A DNA stretch of 64,000 nt, taken from NCBI RefSeq assembly GCF_030551255.1, contig NZ_CP130630.1:10167001-10231000 (forward strand), in the 5' to 3' direction. The notes under the pieces are model-generated. The model did not search any database, was not told where the DNA came from, and saw only the letters and a list, made by a program, of their open reading frames with translations. Both the position numbers and the translations under genes were made by a program. Source of the DNA: Streptomyces sp. NL15-2K (GTDB taxonomy: Bacteria; Actinomycetota; Actinomycetes; Streptomycetales; Streptomycetaceae). Shown here one piece after another: positions 34,826-49,800 of the stretch (positions are counted from its first letter, which is position 1; each line of letters starts with the position of its first letter).

Positions 34826-37800
34826 GTGGATCAAGGCAAGCTCCTCGATTATCTCAAGCGAGTCACCGCGGATCTGCACCAGACCCGTGAGCGGCTGCGC
34901 AAGGCCGAGTCCCCCGACCGGGAGCCGATCGCGATCGTGGCGATGAGCTGCCGCTATCCAGGCGGGGTCCGCACCACCGACGACCTGTGGCGGCTGGTGA
35001 ACACCGGCACCGACGCCATCGGCCGCCCGCCCGCCGACCGCGGCTGGGACCTGGACGACGCCTACGACCTTGACCCCGAGCACACCGACGGATACGCCTC
35101 CGAGGGCGGCTTCCTGGACGGCGCCGGTGCGTTCGACGCGGCGTTCTTCGACGTCAGCCCGCGCGAGGCGCTGTCCATGGACCCGCAGCAGCGGCAGGTG
35201 CTCGAAGCCTCCTGGGAGGTGCTCGAACGCGCCGGGGTGGACCCGACCACGCTGCGCGGCAGCCGCACCGGCGTGTTCATCGGCTCCAACACCCAGGACT
35301 ACGCCCGGCTCATCGGCGGCACCGTGCAGGCCGCCGAAGGCTTCCTCATCACCGGCACCACCGCGGCCGTCCTCTCCGGCCGGGTGTCCTACACACTCGG
35401 GCTGGAAGGCCCCGCGGTCACGATCGACACCGCCTGCTCCTCCTCGCTGGTCGCTCTCCACCTCGCCGCCCAGGCCCTGCGCGCCGACGAATGCACGATG
35501 GCGCTGGCCGGCGGCGTCACCGTCATGGCCACCCCGAGCGCGTTCACCGAGTTCGGCCGGCAGCGCGGCCTGGCCGCCGACGGTCGCTGCAAGGCGTTCT
35601 CCTCCGCCGCCGACGGCATCGGGCTCGCCGAGGGCGTCGGCCTGGTGCTGCTGGAACGGCTCTCCCGGGCACAGCGCCTCGGCCACCCCGTCCTCGGCGT
35701 GATCAAGGGCAGCGCGGTCAACCAGGACGGCGCCAGCAACGGCATCTCCGCGCCGAACGGCCCCTCCCAGCAGCGGGTCATCCGGCAGGCCCTGGCCAAC
35801 GCCGGGCTGTCCGTCGACGACGTCGAGCTGATCGAGGCACACGGCACCGGCACCACCCTCGGCGACCCGATCGAGGCCCAGGCCGTCCTCGCCACCTACG
35901 GCCAGGACCGCATCGGCGGCCGCCCGGCCTGGCTCGGCTCGATCAAGTCGAACATCGGCCACACCCAGGCCGCCGCGGGCGTCGCCGGCGTGATGAAGGC
36001 CGTACTGGCGCTGCGCCACGAGACCATGCCCAGGTCGCTCCACCTGGACGAGCCCAGCCCGCACGTCGACTGGTCCGCCGGAGCGGTGGAGTTGCTGGCC
36101 CAGCCCCGCCCCTGGCCGCGCCGGGACACCCCCCGCCGGGCCGGCGTCTCGGCGTTCGGCGTCAGCGGCACCAACGTCCACATGATCATCGAGGAACCGC
36201 CTGCCCCGGCCGAGTCCGAGCCGGGGCAGGCGGTTCCCGTGCCACTGCCCGTCGTGCTCTCCGCCCGGGACCCCGAAGCCCTCAGCGCACAGGCCCGGCA
36301 GCTCCACACCTTTGTCGAGGACCGGCCGCAGGCGTCGATCGGCGACCTGGGCCGGGCGCTGGCGACCGGGCGCGCCGCGCTGGAACACCGCGCCGTGGTG
36401 CTCGCCGACGACCGGGACGCCCTGCAGCGCGGCCTGACCGCCCTCGCCGTCGGCGAGCCCGGCCCCGGCCTGGTCACCGGCGAGCCCACCGGCGGCAAGC
36501 TCGCCTTCCTGTTCACCGGGCAGGGCGCACAGCGGCTCGCCATGGGGCGGCGGCTCGCCGAGCGGTTCCCCCGGTACGCCGAGGCCTTCGACACCGTCGC
36601 CGCCGCGGTCGACCGGCACCTCGTACGGCAGCCGGGGGACCGTCCGCTGCGGGAGGTGCTCGACAGCGACCTGCTGCACCGGACCGGCTACGCCCAGCCG
36701 GCCCTGTTCGCGGTCGAGGTCGCCCTGCTGGAGACCGTGCGCGGCCTCGGCCTGGAGCCGGAGATCGTCGCCGGCCACTCCATCGGCGAGATCACGGCCG
36801 CCCATGCCGCCGGGGTGCTCTCCCTGGACGACGCCGCCGCGCTGGTCGTCGCGCGCGGCCGGCTGATGCAGGCGCTGCCGCCCGGCGGCGCGATGCTCGC
36901 CGTGCAGGCCCCCGAGGACGCCGTACGGGAAGCCGGACTGGACGACCTCGACATCGCCGCGGTCAACGGCCCGGCCGCGGTCGTGCTCTCCGGCCCGGAG
37001 GCCGCGATCGACCGCTTCGCGCACAAGGCCCGCGACGCAGGCTGGAAGACGAACCGGCTGCGGACCAGCCACGCCTTCCACTCCCGGCTGATGGAGCCGA
37101 TGCTCGCCGAGTTCCGCGCCGTTGTGGACACGCTCGGCTTCGCCGAACCGACCCTCGCCGCGGTCTCCGGCGTGACCGGCCGTCCGGTCGCCGTGGGGCA
37201 GTGGAGCGACCCCGACCACTGGGTCGACCAGGTCCGCCGCCCGGTCCGGTTCGCCGACGCCGTCCACGCGCTCCACGCCCTGGGTGCCGGGCGCTACCTG
37301 GAACTCGGCCCCGACACCGTGCTGGCCGCGATGGTCGCCGAGAACCTGCCGGACGCGCCGGCGTGCGTCGCCGCGCAGCGCCGGGACCGCGACGAGGTCG
37401 CCACGTTCCTCACCGCGCTGGCCCGGATCCACGTCGCCGGCTCCACCGTGGACTGGTCGGCGCTCTGCCCCGCCCACCCGGCCGAGCGGCTCGACCTGCC
37501 CACCTACCCCTTCCAGCACCAGCAGTACTGGCCGTCGCCGGCGGACCTGGTCACGGTCGACGCCGCAGGCCTGGGGCTGGCGAGCACCGAGCACCCGCTG
37601 CTCGGCGCCGTGCTGACCCTCGCCGACGGCGACGGCAGCGTCTTCACCGGCCGGCTCGCCCTCCAGACCCACCCCTGGCTCGCCGACCACGTAGTCCTCG
37701 GCACCGCTGTCCTGCCCGGCACCGCGATGGTGGAACTCGCGCTGCGGGCCGGGGAGCAGGTCGGCGCGCCGGTGCTGGAGGAACTCACCGTCCAGTCCCC

Positions 37801-40800
37801 GCTCGCCGTCCCCGCCTCCAGCGGCGTCGCGCTCCAGGTCGTCACCGGCCCTGCCGACGAGACCGGACGGCGCCCGGTCGGCATCCACTCCCGCCGCGAG
37901 GACGCGCTGCCCGACGAGCCGTGGACCCCGCACGCCGCCGGATACCTCGCGCCCACCGGCCCGCAGGCCCCGCCGGCCGACCTGACGGTCTGGCCGCCGA
38001 CCGGCGCCGCGCCGCTCCCGGTCGACGGGTTCTACGAGCGGCTCTCCGGCGCCGGCTTCGGCTACGGGCCGGCGTTCCGGGCCCTGACCGCCGCCTGGCG
38101 GCTCGGCGGGGACGTCTACGCCGAGGTGGCACTGCCCGAGTCCGAGACCGGCCAGGCCGCCCGATTCCAGCTCCACCCCGCACTCCTGGACGCCGCACTG
38201 CACGCCGTGGCGCTCGCCGAAGCCGGCGCCGAGAGCTCGGCCCGGATGGCGTTCGCCTTCACCGACGTCACCGTGCACGCCGTCGGCGCCACCGCGCTGC
38301 GCGTCCGGCTCACCCCGAACGGCGCCGACCGGGTCGCGCTCTTCGCCGCGGACGGCACCGGAGCCGACGTCGTCACGATCGGCTCGCTCGTCATGCGGCC
38401 GGTGACCACCGCCCAGGTCGCGGCCGGACCCCGGCAGGCGTCCCGCTCGCTGTACGGCGTCGACTGGGTCGAACGCCCCCTGGACCCCGCCCCGGCCCCC
38501 GACGACTGGGCCGCCCTCGGCGCCGTACGGGACACCGGCCTGCCCCTGGCCGACCTGGACTCCCTGACCGGCCCGCCGGCCGTACTGCTGCTGGACTGCC
38601 CGCCCGTGCCCGTCGACCCCGCCGCGGACCCGAGCGGGACGGCCGCATGGGCCCACGCAGCCACCCAGCGAGTGCTGGCGGCGCTGCAGCGGTGGATCGG
38701 CGACGAGCGGCTCGCCGAGACCACACTCGTCGTCACCACCACCGGAGCCGTCGCCGGCGGCCCCGGCGAGGACCCCACGGACCTCGCGCACGCCGCGGTC
38801 TGGGGCCTGGTCCGCTCCACACAGTCGGAGTACCCGGCCCGGATCGTCCTGGCCGACGTCGACGGCAGCGCCGCGTCGTGGGCCGTGCTGCCCGCGCTGG
38901 TCGCCGCCGGCGACACCCCCCAGGCCATGATCCGCGTCGGCGCCGTCACCGTTCCCCGGCTCGCCCGCATCGCCCCCGACCCCGCGATGAACCCGCCGGA
39001 CTCGCCGGTCTGGCGGCTGGAGAGCGCGGGCGGCGGCACCCTGGACGACCTGCGGCTGGCCGCCTGCCCGGCGCCCGAGGGCCCGCTGGAACCCGGCATG
39101 GTGCGGGTCGCCGTCCGCGCCGCCGGCCTGAACTTCCGCGACGTGCTCATCGCCCTCGGCGTCCACCCCAGCGACAACCCCCTCGACCTGGGCAGCGAGG
39201 CCGCCGGCGTGGTCCTGGAGGCCGGCCCGGACGTGCCGCACCTCGCCCCGGGCGACCGGGTCATGGGCGCGTTCGCCGGCGGCTTCGGCCCCGTCGCCGT
39301 CACCGAAGCCCGCCTGCTCGTCCCGATACCGTCCGGCTGGACGTACGCCGAGGCCGCCGCCGTGCCCATGGCCTTCCTCACCGCGTACTACGCGCTGGTC
39401 GACCTGGCCGACGTACGGCCCGGACAGACCGTGCTGGTGCACGCCGGCGCCGGCGGTGTCGGCACCGCCGCCATCCAGATCGCCCGGCACCTGGGCGCCC
39501 GGGTGCTGGCCACCGCCAGCCCCGCCAAGTGGGACGCCCTGCGCGCGCTCGGCCTGCCCGACGAGGCCATCGCCTCCTCCCGCGACACCGAGTTCGCCGA
39601 GAAGTTCGCCGGCGCCACCGACGGCCGTGGCGTCGACGTCGTGCTCAACTCGCTGGCCCACGAGTACATCGACGCCTCGCTGACCCTCCTGACCAGCGGC
39701 GGCCGGTTCCTGGAGATGGGCAAGACCGACCTGCGCGACCCGGAGCGGCTCGCCGCCGACCACCCCGGCGTCCACTACCGGCCCTTCGACCTGTTCGAGG
39801 CCGGCCCGGACCGGATCGGCGCGACGCTTACCGAGATCCTCGCCCTGTTCGAGGCCGGCGAGCTGCACCTGCCGCCCCTTCGGGCCTGGGACGTCCGGCA
39901 GGCCCGGGACGCGTTCCGCTTCGTCAGCCAGGCCAAGCACATCGGCAAGAACATCCTGCTGATGCCGGGCCACACCCGCGAGACCGGGACCACGGTCGTC
40001 ACCGGCGCCACCGGCACCCTCGGCAGCCTGCTCGTCCGCCACCTCGTGCACTCCCGTGGCGTCCGCGACCTGCTGCTGCTCAGCCGCAGCGGCGCCGACG
40101 CGCCCGGCGCCCACGAGCTGTGGTCCGAGCTGACCGAGGCCGGCGCCCGCGTCCGGCTGGACCGCTGCGACATCGCCGACCGCGACGCCCTCGACCGGGC
40201 GCTGGACGGCGTGGACGTCCGCGCGGTCGTGCACGTCGCCGGTGTCCTCGACGACACCGTGCTCACCGGCCTGACCCCCGACCGGCTCGCCGCGGTCCTG
40301 CGCGCCAAGGTGGACGCGGTCGTCAACCTGCACCAGGCCACCGCGGGCGCCGACCTCGACGCGTTCGTGCTGTACTCCTCCGTCTCCGGCCTGCTCGGCA
40401 CGCCCGGCCAGGGCAACTACGCCGCCGCCAACGCGTTCCTCGACGCCTTCGCCGCCGCCCGCCGCAGCCGCGGCCTGCCCGGCACGTCCCTGGCCTGGGG
40501 CGCCTGGGACACCGCCGCCGGCATGGCCGGAAGCCTGTCGGAGGTCGACCGCCGACGGCTCACCCGCGGCGGCATCGCCCCCCTGGACCTGACCGAAGCC
40601 CTCGCGCTGTTCGACGCCGCCCCCCACGCCGAGCGGCCCCTGCTCGTGCCGATCCGCCTCGACCACACCGTGCTGCGCGCCCGGCACGGCGACGCCGGCC
40701 TGCCGCCGCTGCTGCGCGGCCTGGTCCGCGAGCCCGCCCGGCGGGCCGCCACCGGCGAGAACGCCACCACGCTGCTCCAGCGCCTGGCCGACCTGGCCCC

Positions 40801-43800
40801 GGCCGACCAGGACCGGCTGCTGCTGGACCTGGTCCGCACCCAGGTCGCCGCCGTGCTCGGCCACACCTCCGGCGACGCCATCCCCGCTGCCCGGGCCTTC
40901 AGCGAGCTGGGCTTCGACTCCCTGACCGCGGTCGAACTACGCAACCGCCTGAACACCGCCACCGGACTGCGGCTGCCCGCGACCCTCACCTTCGACTACC
41001 CCAACGCCCAAGCACTGACGGCGTTCCTGCGCGGCGAGCTGGTCGGCGCACTCGCCGAACAGGCCACCCCGTCCGCCGCGCGACGCGCCGCCGCCACCGA
41101 CCTCGACGACCCCGTCGTCATCGTGGGCCTGGGCTGCCGCTACCCGGGCGGCGCGAGCACCCCCGAGGAATTCTGGCGGCTGCTCGCCGACGGCCGCGAC
41201 GGAGTCTCCGGCTTCCCCGACGACCGCGGCTGGGACCTCGACACGCTCTACCACCTCGACCCCGACCACCCCGGCACCTCCTACGTGCAGGAGGGCGGCT
41301 TCCTCACCGGGGCCGGCCGGTTCGACGCCGGGTTCTTCGGGATCAGTCCGCGCGAGGCCGTCACCATGGACCCCCAGCAGCGTCTGCTGCTGGAGACTTC
41401 CTGGGAGGCCCTGGAACGCGCCGGTATCGACCCGACCAAGCTGCGCGGCAGCCGCACCGGCGTCTTCGCCGGCGTCCTCTACAGCGACTACGCCACGCTG
41501 CTGCGGCAGTCCAGCACCGGCGCCGAGGGCTACGCCGCCACGGCGAGCGCGGGCAGCCTGGTCTCCGGCCGTGTCTCCTACACCCTCGGGTTCGAGGGCC
41601 CGGCGATCACCGTCGACACCGCTTGCTCCTCCTCCCTGGTCGCCCTCCACCTGGCCGCCCAGGCCCTGCGCTCCGGCGAGTGCGACCTCGCGCTGGCCGG
41701 CGGCGTCACCGTCATGGCCACCCCGGGTGCCTTCGTCGAGTTCAGCCGGCAGCGCGGGCTGGCCGCCGACGGCCGCTGCAAGGCGTTCGCCGCCGCCGGC
41801 GACGGCACCGGCTGGGGCGAGGGCGCCGGCGTCGTCCTGCTCGAACGGCTCTCCGACGCCCGCCGCGCAGGCCACCCGATTCTCGCCGTCGTCCGCGGCA
41901 GTGCGGTCAACCAGGACGGCGCCAGCAACGGCATCACCGCCCCCAACGGCCCCTCCCAGCAGCGGGTGATCCGGCAGGCCCTGGCCACCGCCGGGCTCGC
42001 CCCCACCGCCGTCGACGCGATCGAGGCACACGGCACCGGCACCTCGCTCGGCGACCCCATCGAGGCCCAGGCGCTGCTGGCCACCTACGGCCAGGACCGG
42101 ACGGGGGCGCCGCTCTGGCTCGGCTCCGTCAAGTCCAACCTCGGACACACCCAGGCGGCGGCCGGCGTGGCCGGTGTCATCAAGATGGTCCTGGCCATTC
42201 GCTACGGCCTCCTGCCCCCCACCCTGCACGTCGACCGGCCCTCCACTCAGGTCGACTGGTCCGCCGGAGCGGTGGAACTGCTGACCGAGGCCCGCCCCTG
42301 GCCGCGCACGGCCCACCCCCGCCGGGCCGGCGTCTCCTCCTTCGGCATCAGCGGCACCAACGCCCACGTCATCCTCGAAGAGGCCCCCGCCGCCCAGCCG
42401 GAGGAACCGAAGGCCGACAGCACGCTGCCGGTCGTGCCGCTGGCGCTCTGCGGACACGACGCCGCCGGCCTCGCCGGACAGGCCCGCCGACTGCTGGACT
42501 TCCTCGACACCCGCCCCACCGCGCGACTGCTCGACATCGGCCGCTCGCTCGCCGACCGGGCCGCACTGCCGCATCGGGCCGTCGTGCCGGCCGGCACCGC
42601 CGACCAGACCGTCATGGACCTCCTGGACCTCGCCGACGGCACGAGAACCGTCGGCGTCGCCACCGACGGCCGCCTGGCGATGATCTTCACCGGACAGGGC
42701 GCGCAACGGCCCGGCATGGGCCGCGATCTGTACGGCACCTTCCCGGCGTTCGCGACCGCGTTCGACGAGGTCTGCACCGCGCTCGACCTGCCCCTGCGCG
42801 ACGTACTCGACGACCAGGAACGACTCGACGAGACCGGGTGGGCCCAGCCGGCGATCTTCGCGGTCGAGGTCGCCCTGCTGGCGCTCGTACGGTCGTGGGG
42901 TGTGAGCCCGGATGTGGTGGCGGGGCATTCGATCGGAGAGATCACCGCCGCCCACGCCTCAGGCGTGCTGTCGTTGCGGGATGCGGCGCAACTCGTCGCC
43001 GCGCGGGGACGGTTGATGCAGGCGTTGCCGGCGGGCGGCGCGATGCTGGCGGTCGGCGCCTCCGAGGCGCAAGCGCGCGAGGCGTTCCCGGACATCGACA
43101 TCGCCGCGGTGAACGCCCCGCGCTCGGTGGTGGTGTCCGGCGACGAGGCCGGCATCGAGCGGGTCGCGGTGGTGGCGGGTGAGCGGGGCTGGAAGACCAC
43201 TCGCCTGCGCACCAGCCACGCCTTCCACTCCCGCCTCATGGAGCCGATGCTCGCCGAGTTCGCCGACGTCGTCCGGGACCTGCGGTTCAGCGAGCCACGG
43301 CTGCGCGCGATCTCCACCGTGACCGGCGCCGAGGTCACCCGCGGCGAGTGGACCGATCCCGAGTACTGGGTCGAGCAGGTCCGCCGCCCGGTCCGGTTCG
43401 CGGACGCCCTGGCCGCGCTCGACGCCGACCGGGTCCTGGAGATCGGCCCGGACGCCGTCCTCACCGCGCTGGCGCAGGACGCGCACCCCGACCGTACGGC
43501 CGTGGCGGCGCTGCGCCGGGGCCGCGAGGAGGCCGCGACGCTGCTCGCCGCGGTCGGTGAACTGTTCACGGCCGGCGTCGCGGTCGATTGGGCAGCGGTC
43601 TTCGCAGACACCGGCGCGACCCGGCTCGAACTGCCCACCTACGCCTTCCAGCACGTCACCTACTGGCCCCGCCCGCGCCCCGGCCGGCACGCCTCCGACC
43701 CGGCCGGCCTCGGCCTGGTCGGCACCGGCCACGCCCTGCTCGGTGCCGCGGTCGAACTGCCCGACTCGCAGGCCACCGTGCTCACCGGCCGACTCTCGGT

Positions 43801-46800
43801 CGCCACCCACCCCTGGCTGGCCGACCACGTCGTACTCGGCCGCATCGTGGTACCCGGCACCGCCCTGGTCGAGATGGCCCTCGCGGCAGGCGAGCGAGCG
43901 GGCGCGCAGACCCTGGACGAACTGCTGCTACAGGTCCCGCTGACGCTGGAGCCGGACGGCGGAGTCCAGGTACGGGTCACGGTCGCCGCCGGCACGGCCG
44001 ACGGCCGGCGCCCGGTCACGCTCCACGCCCGCCCCGACGAGACCGAACCCTGGTCCGTCCACGCCACCGGCTCGCTCTCGGACCAGCACACGGAACCGGC
44101 CGACGCAGGACTCGTGGTCTGGCCGCCCACCGGCGCCGAACCGGTGCCCGTGGACGACTTCTACCCGACGCTCGCCACCACCGGAATGGCGTACGGTCCC
44201 GCCTTCCAGGCACTCCGCAACGTCTGGCGGCGCGGCGACGAGGTGTTCGCCGAGGTCGGCATCGAGGACCCGGTCGACGGCTACGCATTGCATCCGGCGC
44301 TGTTCGACGCGGCGTTGCACGCGATCGGCGCGGGCGGCCTGCTCCCCGAACACGCCGTCCGGCTGCCGTTCGCGTTCACCGGTGTACGCGTCTCCGGCGA
44401 GGCCGGTCGGACCCTGCGGGCACGGCTCACCACACGGGCGGGCCAGGACAGCGTGCGGGTGGAGCTGGCCGACGAGTCCGGGCTGCCGGTTGCCGAGGTC
44501 GAGGAGCTGACCCTGCGACCGGTTACCGGAGCGCAGCTCTCGGCTGTGGATCGGTTGCTCCATGGCGTGGAGTGGGTGCCGGAGGCGGGCCTGTCGGTCG
44601 CTGAGGTGCCGGTCGTGATCGCGCTGGGTGATCCCTTGCCGGATACGGCTGTTCCGGTGCTGGCGGTGGATGCCACGGCGCCGGGTGCCGCGCGGGATCG
44701 GGCGGCTGTTCTGCTGAGGCTGGTGCAGGAGTGGCTGGCGGATGCGGCGTGGGTTGGTTCGCGGTTGGTGGTGCGGACGTTCGGGGCGGCCGGTGAGGAG
44801 ATCACCGATCCTGACGGTGCCGCTTTGTGGGGTTTGGTGCGGTCGGCGCAGGCCGAGCACCCGGACCGGATTCATCTCTTGGACGCGACCGAGGAGATGT
44901 TCGTGCCGGTGCCGGAAGCCCTGGTCCGCGACGGCGTCGTGCGGGTGCCGCGTCTGGTGCGGGTTCAGGCGCCGTCGGCCCAGGTGGATCTGGGTGATGG
45001 TGTCGTGGTGGTCACTGGTGCGACGGGCACGCTGGGACGGCTGGTGGCTCAGCACGTCGTGCAGGCGCACGGCGTCCGCGATCTGCTGTTGCTGTCCCGG
45101 TCCGGTGGTGGGGTGGTGGAGCTGGAGGGGGCGGTGGTGCGTTCGGTGGCGTGCGATGTCTCCGATGGCGCCGCCGTCACCGAGGTCCTGCGTGATGAAC
45201 CGGTCACGGCGGTCATCCATGCCGCTGGTGTTCTCGATGACGGCACGCTGGAGTCGCTGACTCCGGAGCGCCTGGACACGGTCTTCCGGGCCAAGGTCGA
45301 CGCCGCCCGCAACCTCATCGAGGCAACGCGGGGCAAGCGGCTCAGTGCGTTGGTGCTGTATTCGTCGGCGGCGGGGTTGTTCGGGAATGCCGGGCAGGGC
45401 AATTACGCCGCTGCGAACGCGTTCCTGGATGCGTATGCGGTGTGGTTGCGGGAGGAGGGCGTTCCTGCGACTTCGCTGGCTTGGGGATTGTGGGACGCGG
45501 GGATGGGTGGCTCGCTCAGTGAGGCGGAGCGTGCCAGGGCTCAGCAGGGTGGGATTGTGCCGCTCAGTGTTGAGCAGGGGCTGGCCGCTTTTGACGCCGC
45601 GTTGGGTACGGGTCGTGCGGTGGTCGCTCCGCTTGCGCTGGACACCGCGCCGATGCGGGAGGCCGCCGCGGCCGGACTCCTGCCCCCGCTGCTGCGCGGG
45701 CTGGTTCCGGCGCCGGGCCGGCGGGCTGCGGCAGGTTCGGCGCAGGGCGGGTTCGTCGCCCGCCTGGTCGGACTGCAGGACGCCGAACGCCGACGGATCG
45801 TCCTCGACCTGGTCCGCACTCACGTGGCGGCCGTTCTCGGTCACGCCGACGGATCCGCCGTAGCCGGCGAACTGCCTTTCCGCGACCTGGGTTTCGACTC
45901 GCTCACCGGGGTGGAGCTGCGCAACCGGCTGGCGACGGTCACCGGACTGCGGCTGACCTCCACGCTGGTCTTCGATTACCCGAACGTCGCCGCGCTCGCC
46001 ATGTACCTGGACACCGAGCTCTCCGGGGCGGTCGCCGAGGCGATCCCGGCGGTGACCTCCGCGGTCGCTTCGGACGAGCCGATCGCGATTGTCGGTATGG
46101 CGTGTCGTTATCCGGGTGGTGTCAGCAGTCCGGATGAGTTGTGGGAGTTGGTGGCGGGTGGCCGGGACGGTGTCGGGTTCTTCCCGGAGGACCGCGGCTG
46201 GGATGTGGAGAGCCTGTATCACCCTGACCCGGATCATCCTGGTACGTCGTATGCCCGGGAGGGTGGGTTCCTGTATGGCGCCGGGGATTTCGATCCGGCG
46301 GTGTTCGGGATCTCGCCGCGTGAGGCGCTGGCGATGGACCCGCAGCACCGGCTGCTGCTGGAGTCCTCGTGGGAGGCCTTCGAGCAGGCTGGGGTGGACC
46401 CGTTGGGGTTGCGGGGTTCGCGGACCGGGGTGTTCGTCGGGGTGATGTACAACGACTACTCGATGGTGCTGGGTGCCTCGGACGACAGTGCCGAGGGCTT
46501 CATGGGTACGGGCGGGAGCATTGCGTCGGGGCGGGTGTCGTACTCGTTCGGGCTGGAGGGTCCGGCGGTGACGGTGGATACGGCGTGTTCGTCGTCGTTG
46601 GTGGCGTTGCATCTGGCGGTGCAGGCGATACGCAGTGGGGAGTGTGAGGCGGCGCTGGCCGGTGGTGTGACCGTGATGGCCACTCCGAATACCTTCATCG
46701 GGTTCTCGCGGCAGCGGGGGCTGGCGGCGGATGGGCGGTGCAAGTCGTTCGCCGAGGGCGCCGACGGCACCGGCTGGGCCGAGGGCGTCGGCATGCTGCT

Positions 46801-49800
46801 GGTGGAGCGGCTGTCGGATGCGCGGCGGCTCGGGCATCCGGTGTTGGGGGTGGTGCGGGGCTCGGCGGTGAATCAGGACGGGGCTTCCAACGGGCTGACC
46901 GCGCCGAACGGCCCGTCGCAGCAGCGGGTGATCCGTCAGGCGTTGGCGAATGCGGGTGTGTCCGCAGCCGAGGTCGACGCGGTGGAGGCGCACGGGACCG
47001 GGACGCGGCTGGGTGATCCGATCGAGGCGCAGGCGTTGCTGGCGACGTATGGCCAGGATCGTTCCGGGGAGCCGTTGTGGCTGGGTTCGGTGAAGTCGAA
47101 CATCGGGCATGCTCAGGCGGCGGCGGGTGTGGCGGGGATCATCAAGATGGTGCAGGCGATGCGGCACGGGTCGCTGCCGCGGACGTTGCATGTGGATGCG
47201 CCGTCGTCGCAGGTGGACTGGTCTGCGGGTGCGGTGGAGTTGCTGACGCGGGCGCGGTCGTGGCCGGAGGTGGGTCGGCCGCGGCGGGCGGCGGTGTCGT
47301 CTTTCGGGATCAGTGGCACCAACGCCCACGTCATCCTCGAAGCCGCACCCGAACCGACCACTACCCCGACAGAACCGGCGCCCACCCTGCCGGCCGTACC
47401 GGTTGTACTCACCGCCGCAGACGAGGCCGGTCTGCGCGCCCTGGCCGAGCAGACGCATGGACTGGACGCGCCCGTCGCAGACCTTGCGCGGTCGTTGACC
47501 CGGCGTGCGGCGCTGCGGCACCGCGCGGTCGTGCTGGCCGGTGACCACGCCCAACTGGACGCCGGGTTGGCGGTGGTGGCCGGAGGCACCCATCCGCTGG
47601 TCGGTGCAGCTGGACCGGGTCGCTTGGCGGTGGTGTTCACCGGTCAGGGGTCGCAGCGGGTAGGGATGGGCCGGGAGTTGTATGAGACGTTCCCGGTGTT
47701 CGCGGCGGCTTTCGACGAGGTGTGTGCGGCTCTGGATCTTCCGCTGCTTGAGTTGGACGCGGCCTCCTTGGACCAGACTGGGTGGGCGCAGCCTGCGATC
47801 TTCGCGGTGGAGGTGGCGCTGCTGGCGTTGGTGCGGTCCTGGGGTGTGGAGCCTGACGTCGTCGCGGGCCACTCGATCGGCGAGATCACGGCTGCCTACG
47901 CGGCTGGGGTCCTGAGCCTTGCGGATGCGGTGGCGTTGGTCGTGGCTCGGGGCCGGTTGATGCAGGCGTTGCCGTCCGGTGGGGCGATGATGGCGGTGGG
48001 TGCCTCGGAGGCGGAGGTGCGGGAGGCGTTCCCGGACATCGACATCGCGGCGGTGAACGGCCCGGCTGCGGTGGTCGTGTCGGGGCTTGAAGCAGAAGTC
48101 GAGCAGGTCGCCTCACTGGCCGGTGAGCGGGGCTGGAAGACCAACCGGTTGCGTACGAGCCACGCGTTCCACTCGCGTCTGATGGAGCCGATACTCGCCG
48201 AGTTCCGCACGGTCGTGGAGACACTCACCTTCGGCGAGCCGACGCTCCCAGCGGTCTCCACGGTGACCGGCCGCCCCGTCGAACCCGGCCAGTGGTCGGA
48301 CCCCGACTACTGGGTCGACCAGGCGCGCCAACCGGTCCGATTCGCCGACGCGGTCACAGCTCTCGACGCCGCCCGTGTGCTCGAACTCGGCCCCGACGCT
48401 GTACTCACCGCACTGATCCAGGACAGCCGCCCCGAACTGACCACGGTCACGGCACTGCGCCGGGACCGGCCCGAGACACACACCCTGCTCACCGCACTCG
48501 GGACCCTGTTCGTCGAGGGCCAGAACGTCGACTGGACCGCGGTGCTCGGCGACGGAGCCGTCGCCCCACTGCGCACCTATCCGTTCCAGCACCGGCGTTT
48601 CTGGCCCCGGCCGCGGACCGGCGCCAGCCCGAACGCGATCGGCCTGGGACTCGCCGAGACCGGTCACCCGCTGCTCGGCGCGGAGATCGAGGCGCCCGAC
48701 GCGGCGACGACGCTGCTCACCGGCCGGCTGTCGCTGCGCACCCACCCCTGGCTGGCCGACCATGTCGTGCTCGGCCGTCCGCTGGTGCCGGGCACCGCGC
48801 TGGCCGAGACAGCCCGCGCGGCCGGTGAACGGGCCGACGTCCCGGTTGTGGAGGAACTCCTGCTGCAGGCCCCGCTGCCGCTGGCCGAGCGCGGCGGCGT
48901 CCAGCTCCGGGCCACGCTCGCAGAGCCCGACGTCGACGGCCGCCGTGCGGTGACGATCCACGCTCGCGCTGAGGACGACGAGTCCTGGACGACGCACGCC
49001 ACCGGCGTTCTGGCCCCGGCGGACGACCGTGCCCCCACCGAAATCGACATGGTCTCCTGGCCGCCGACCGACGCCGACTCGCTGGACCTGTCGGGCTTCT
49101 ACCCGGACATGGCAGCGAACGGACTCGTCTACGGGCAGGCATTCCAAGGTCTGCGGGGCGTCTGGAAGCGGGGCGAGGAGGTGTTCGCCGAGGTCGAGCT
49201 GGACCACCCGACCACCGGATACGGGCTGCACCCGGCGCTGTTCGACTCCGTGCTGCACGCGATCGCCGTCGGCAGCCTGCTCACCGACGGCGAGATGAGG
49301 CTGCCGTTCGCTGTCACCGGGTTCCGCACCTTCGGGCCGGTCGGCACACAGCTCCGGGCGCACCTGACCCGGGCAGAGGGTGCCGACACGGTGCGGCTCG
49401 CCCTCGCCGACGAGTCCGGTACGCCGGTTGCGGAGATCGACGGCCTGACCCTCCGGCCGGTTTCCGGAACGCAGCTCTCGGCCGCGGACCGGTTGCTCTA
49501 CGGCGTGGAGTGGGTGCCGGTGGAAGCCGCGGGTTCTGAAGAGCCCGTGGTGACGATCCCGCTCGGCGCCGCGCTGCCGGATCCCGCCCCGGTCCTGTCC
49601 GTCGACGCGACCGCGCCCGGTGCGGCGGGCGAGCGCGCCGCGGCGCTGCTCACCGTGCTCCAGACCTGGCTTGCCGACCCGGCCTGGGCCGATTCACGGC
49701 TGGTCGTACGGACTTTCGGCGCGGTCGGCGAGGAGATCACCGATCCCGACGGTGCCGCCCTGTGGGGATTGGTGCGGTCGGCGCAGGCGGAGCACCCGGA